Positions 5,549 through 6,401 of a stretch of DNA of 6,401 nucleotides are shown here, one piece after another. The notes beneath the pieces were generated by a model that worked only from the letters and a program-made list of their open reading frames with translations, ran no database searches and was not told the origin of the DNA. Made by a program: the position numbers and the translations under genes. The stretch spans positions 1-6,401 of the forward strand of contig CANIFK010000317.1 of assembly GCA_947466555.1 (NCBI GenBank), written 5' to 3'. Positions within the stretch are counted from its first letter, which is position 1. Every line of letters starts with the position of its first letter. Source of the DNA: Acidobacteriota bacterium. GTDB taxonomy: Bacteria; Acidobacteriota; Terriglobia; Bryobacterales; Bryobacteraceae.

Positions 5549-5569
5549 AAAAATGAGGTGTCTGACACC
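5549..5569 (-). terminator. Candidate intrinsic terminator for the beta-propeller gene
   Basis: On the minus strand, a few bases past the stop at 5573, the arms GGTGT and ACACC (5569-5557) can form a five-pair stem with a three-base loop, followed by TCATTTTT (5556-5549). The stem is short, so termination may be weak. Read on plus, the same hairpin is followed by AGTTTATTGCTTTT and may also serve the convergent gene ending at 5509. Confidence 0.45.
5557..5569. repeat. 13-bp palindrome GGTGTCTGACACC, possible dispersed repeat
   Basis: Perfect six-base arms GGTGTC and GACACC surround a single T, between two convergent genes. From memory, this type of TGTC(A/T)GACA palindrome recurs in intergenic DNA of many bacterial genomes. 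Only one copy occurs in this window, so the repeat status is inferred. It coincides with the candidate terminator hairpin. Confidence 0.4.
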
Positions 5570-5572
5570 AGT

Positions 5573-6401
5573 TTATTGCTTTTGTGTGACGGGGAGCAGG
5601 AAGACGTTCTGGGTGGAGCTCACGGCCAGAAAACGGGTACCCGTTCCGTCGAAACGGCCCGCCAAAATATTCCCGTCCAACTGCCAGCGGGCGCGCTCGG
5701 CCATCTTCGTCGTTTCGTAAACCCGGATGTCGCCGGGTTCATTCTCCACGCACATCCACTTCCCGTCCGACGACGCCGCGATCAGACGGCCGAACACCCG
5801 GCCCATACTCTGCCCCCGGCCCAGGACATACACGTGGACACGGTTCTCGGCGTCCCCGACGAAGACCGTTTCCCCCTGCACCCGGATCCGCTGGGGGTGA
5901 ACGGCCGGTTCTTCGATTCCGATCCACCCAAGCTCTTTACCATCGCGCGCCCCAAGCAGCCGCAGAATCCGCCCGGCCGGCTTGCGCCCCTCAAACAGCC
6001 GCTCCCGCACAGCGGGACTCCGCAGGGCCTGCTTCGCCGTCTTCGACTCGATCGGGAACACCGTCACCACCACCTCGTCGCCCGTAAAGGTCTCGGCGGC
6101 GTCGGGCGCGAAAGTGGTCTGCCAAAGGACGGCACGGGTGGCCGTGTCACGGACAGTAATCGAATCCCGCCGCTTGTCCCCTTCCCCCGTGGCGGTGAAC
6201 TGGTAGAGGACCGGCCCGCGCAGCAGGTGCCGCTCGCCCTCGGGCAGCTTCCAGGCATCGGCAACCCGGGCCGACGGCCCCTCGACCACCAAAATCTGCC
6301 CAGGCGTATTGAGTTGCAACCGGCCATCGTCCCGAAACCGGGCGGAGGTGGCGGGCCCGAGCATCGCGGGGGGCTGGCTGCCGTCCAGGGTCCAAACCCC
6401 A
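5573..6401 (-). CDS. Beta-propeller (WD40-like) repeat protein, partial, N-terminus beyond right edge
   Basis: The minus-strand frame is open from the right window edge to TAA at 5573-5575. An internal ATG at 6364 is not the likely start, because the frame continues upstream with GVWTLDGSQPPA in the same style. About 275 codons are visible. Numbering from that ATG, propeller-like strand patterns recur: TSARFRDDGRLQLNTPGQILVV (6-27), DSITVRDTATRAVLWQTTF (67-85), RILRLLGARDGKELGWIGI (132-150), ETVFVGDAENRVHVYVL (165-181), RLIAASSDGKWMCVENEPGDIRVYET (193-218) and LAGRFDGTGTRFLAVSSTQNVFLLPV (234-259). The last two are typical blades with a DG turn. No catalytic motif is visible, so a scaffold or ligand-binding role is the safest reading. 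Any signal peptide or partner domain lies outside the window. Confidence 0.85.
   Translation of the reverse strand, partial: GVWTLDGSQPPAMLGPATSARFRDDGRLQLNTPGQILVVEGPSARVADAWKLPEGERHLLRGPVLYQFTATGEGDKRRDSITVRDTATRAVLWQTTFAPDAAETFTGDEVVVTVFPIESKTAKQALRSPAVRERLFEGRKPAGRILRLLGARDGKELGWIGIEEPAVHPQRIRVQGETVFVGDAENRVHVYVLGRGQSMGRVFGRLIAASSDGKWMCVENEPGDIRVYETTKMAERARWQLDGNILAGRFDGTGTRFLAVSSTQNVFLLPVTQKQ

Noticed and set aside
1..6401. tRNA, rRNA, CRISPR arrays, riboswitches, insertion sequence ends
   Set aside because: No regular spaced repeats, cloverleaf-like segments, rRNA-like stretches or terminal inverted repeats were recognised by eye; intergenic gaps are all under about 65 bp.

Overview
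This window looks like ordinary chromosomal DNA from a GC-rich bacterium. The conserved-unknown proteins resemble families I associate with Acidobacteriota, especially the Solibacter/Bryobacter group. That placement is an inference from remembered protein patterns, not a computed result. I see no rRNA, tRNA, CRISPR array, transposase or prophage gene.

Left part (1-2296, all minus strand): four tightly packed genes read right to left. They encode a secreted BNR/Asp-box repeat protein, two four-helix small DMT/SMR-type membrane proteins whose reading frames overlap by four bases, and a conserved protein with one C-terminal membrane anchor that runs off the left edge. The spacing (30 nt, a 4-nt overlap, 23 nt) suggests one transcript.

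Middle (2270-4976): a short divergent junction with a 20-bp alternating purine-pyrimidine tract separates that operon from a small plus-strand hypothetical gene. That gene ends two bases from the end of a minus-strand tRNA CCA-adding/poly(A)-polymerase-type nucleotidyltransferase. Upstream of the nucleotidyltransferase, in the same direction, lies a complete XerC/XerD-type tyrosine recombinase with all six catalytic residues. These two probably form an operon.

Right part (4977-6401): a 53-bp divergent intergenic region carries a candidate extended -10 promoter. It leads rightward into a 159-aa conserved protein of unknown function that ends in a sequence resembling a sliding-clamp-binding peptide. 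Its gene converges on a minus-strand beta-propeller-like gene that enters from the right edge. Between them lies a short palindrome that may act as a terminator and looks like a dispersed repeat.

I find no strong case for a wholly new defence or mobile system. The best leads are the possible clamp-binding tail next to xerD, the paired flippase-like membrane proteins, the alternating tract at the divergent junction, two short palindromes, and a substituted nucleotide-binding loop in the nucleotidyltransferase.
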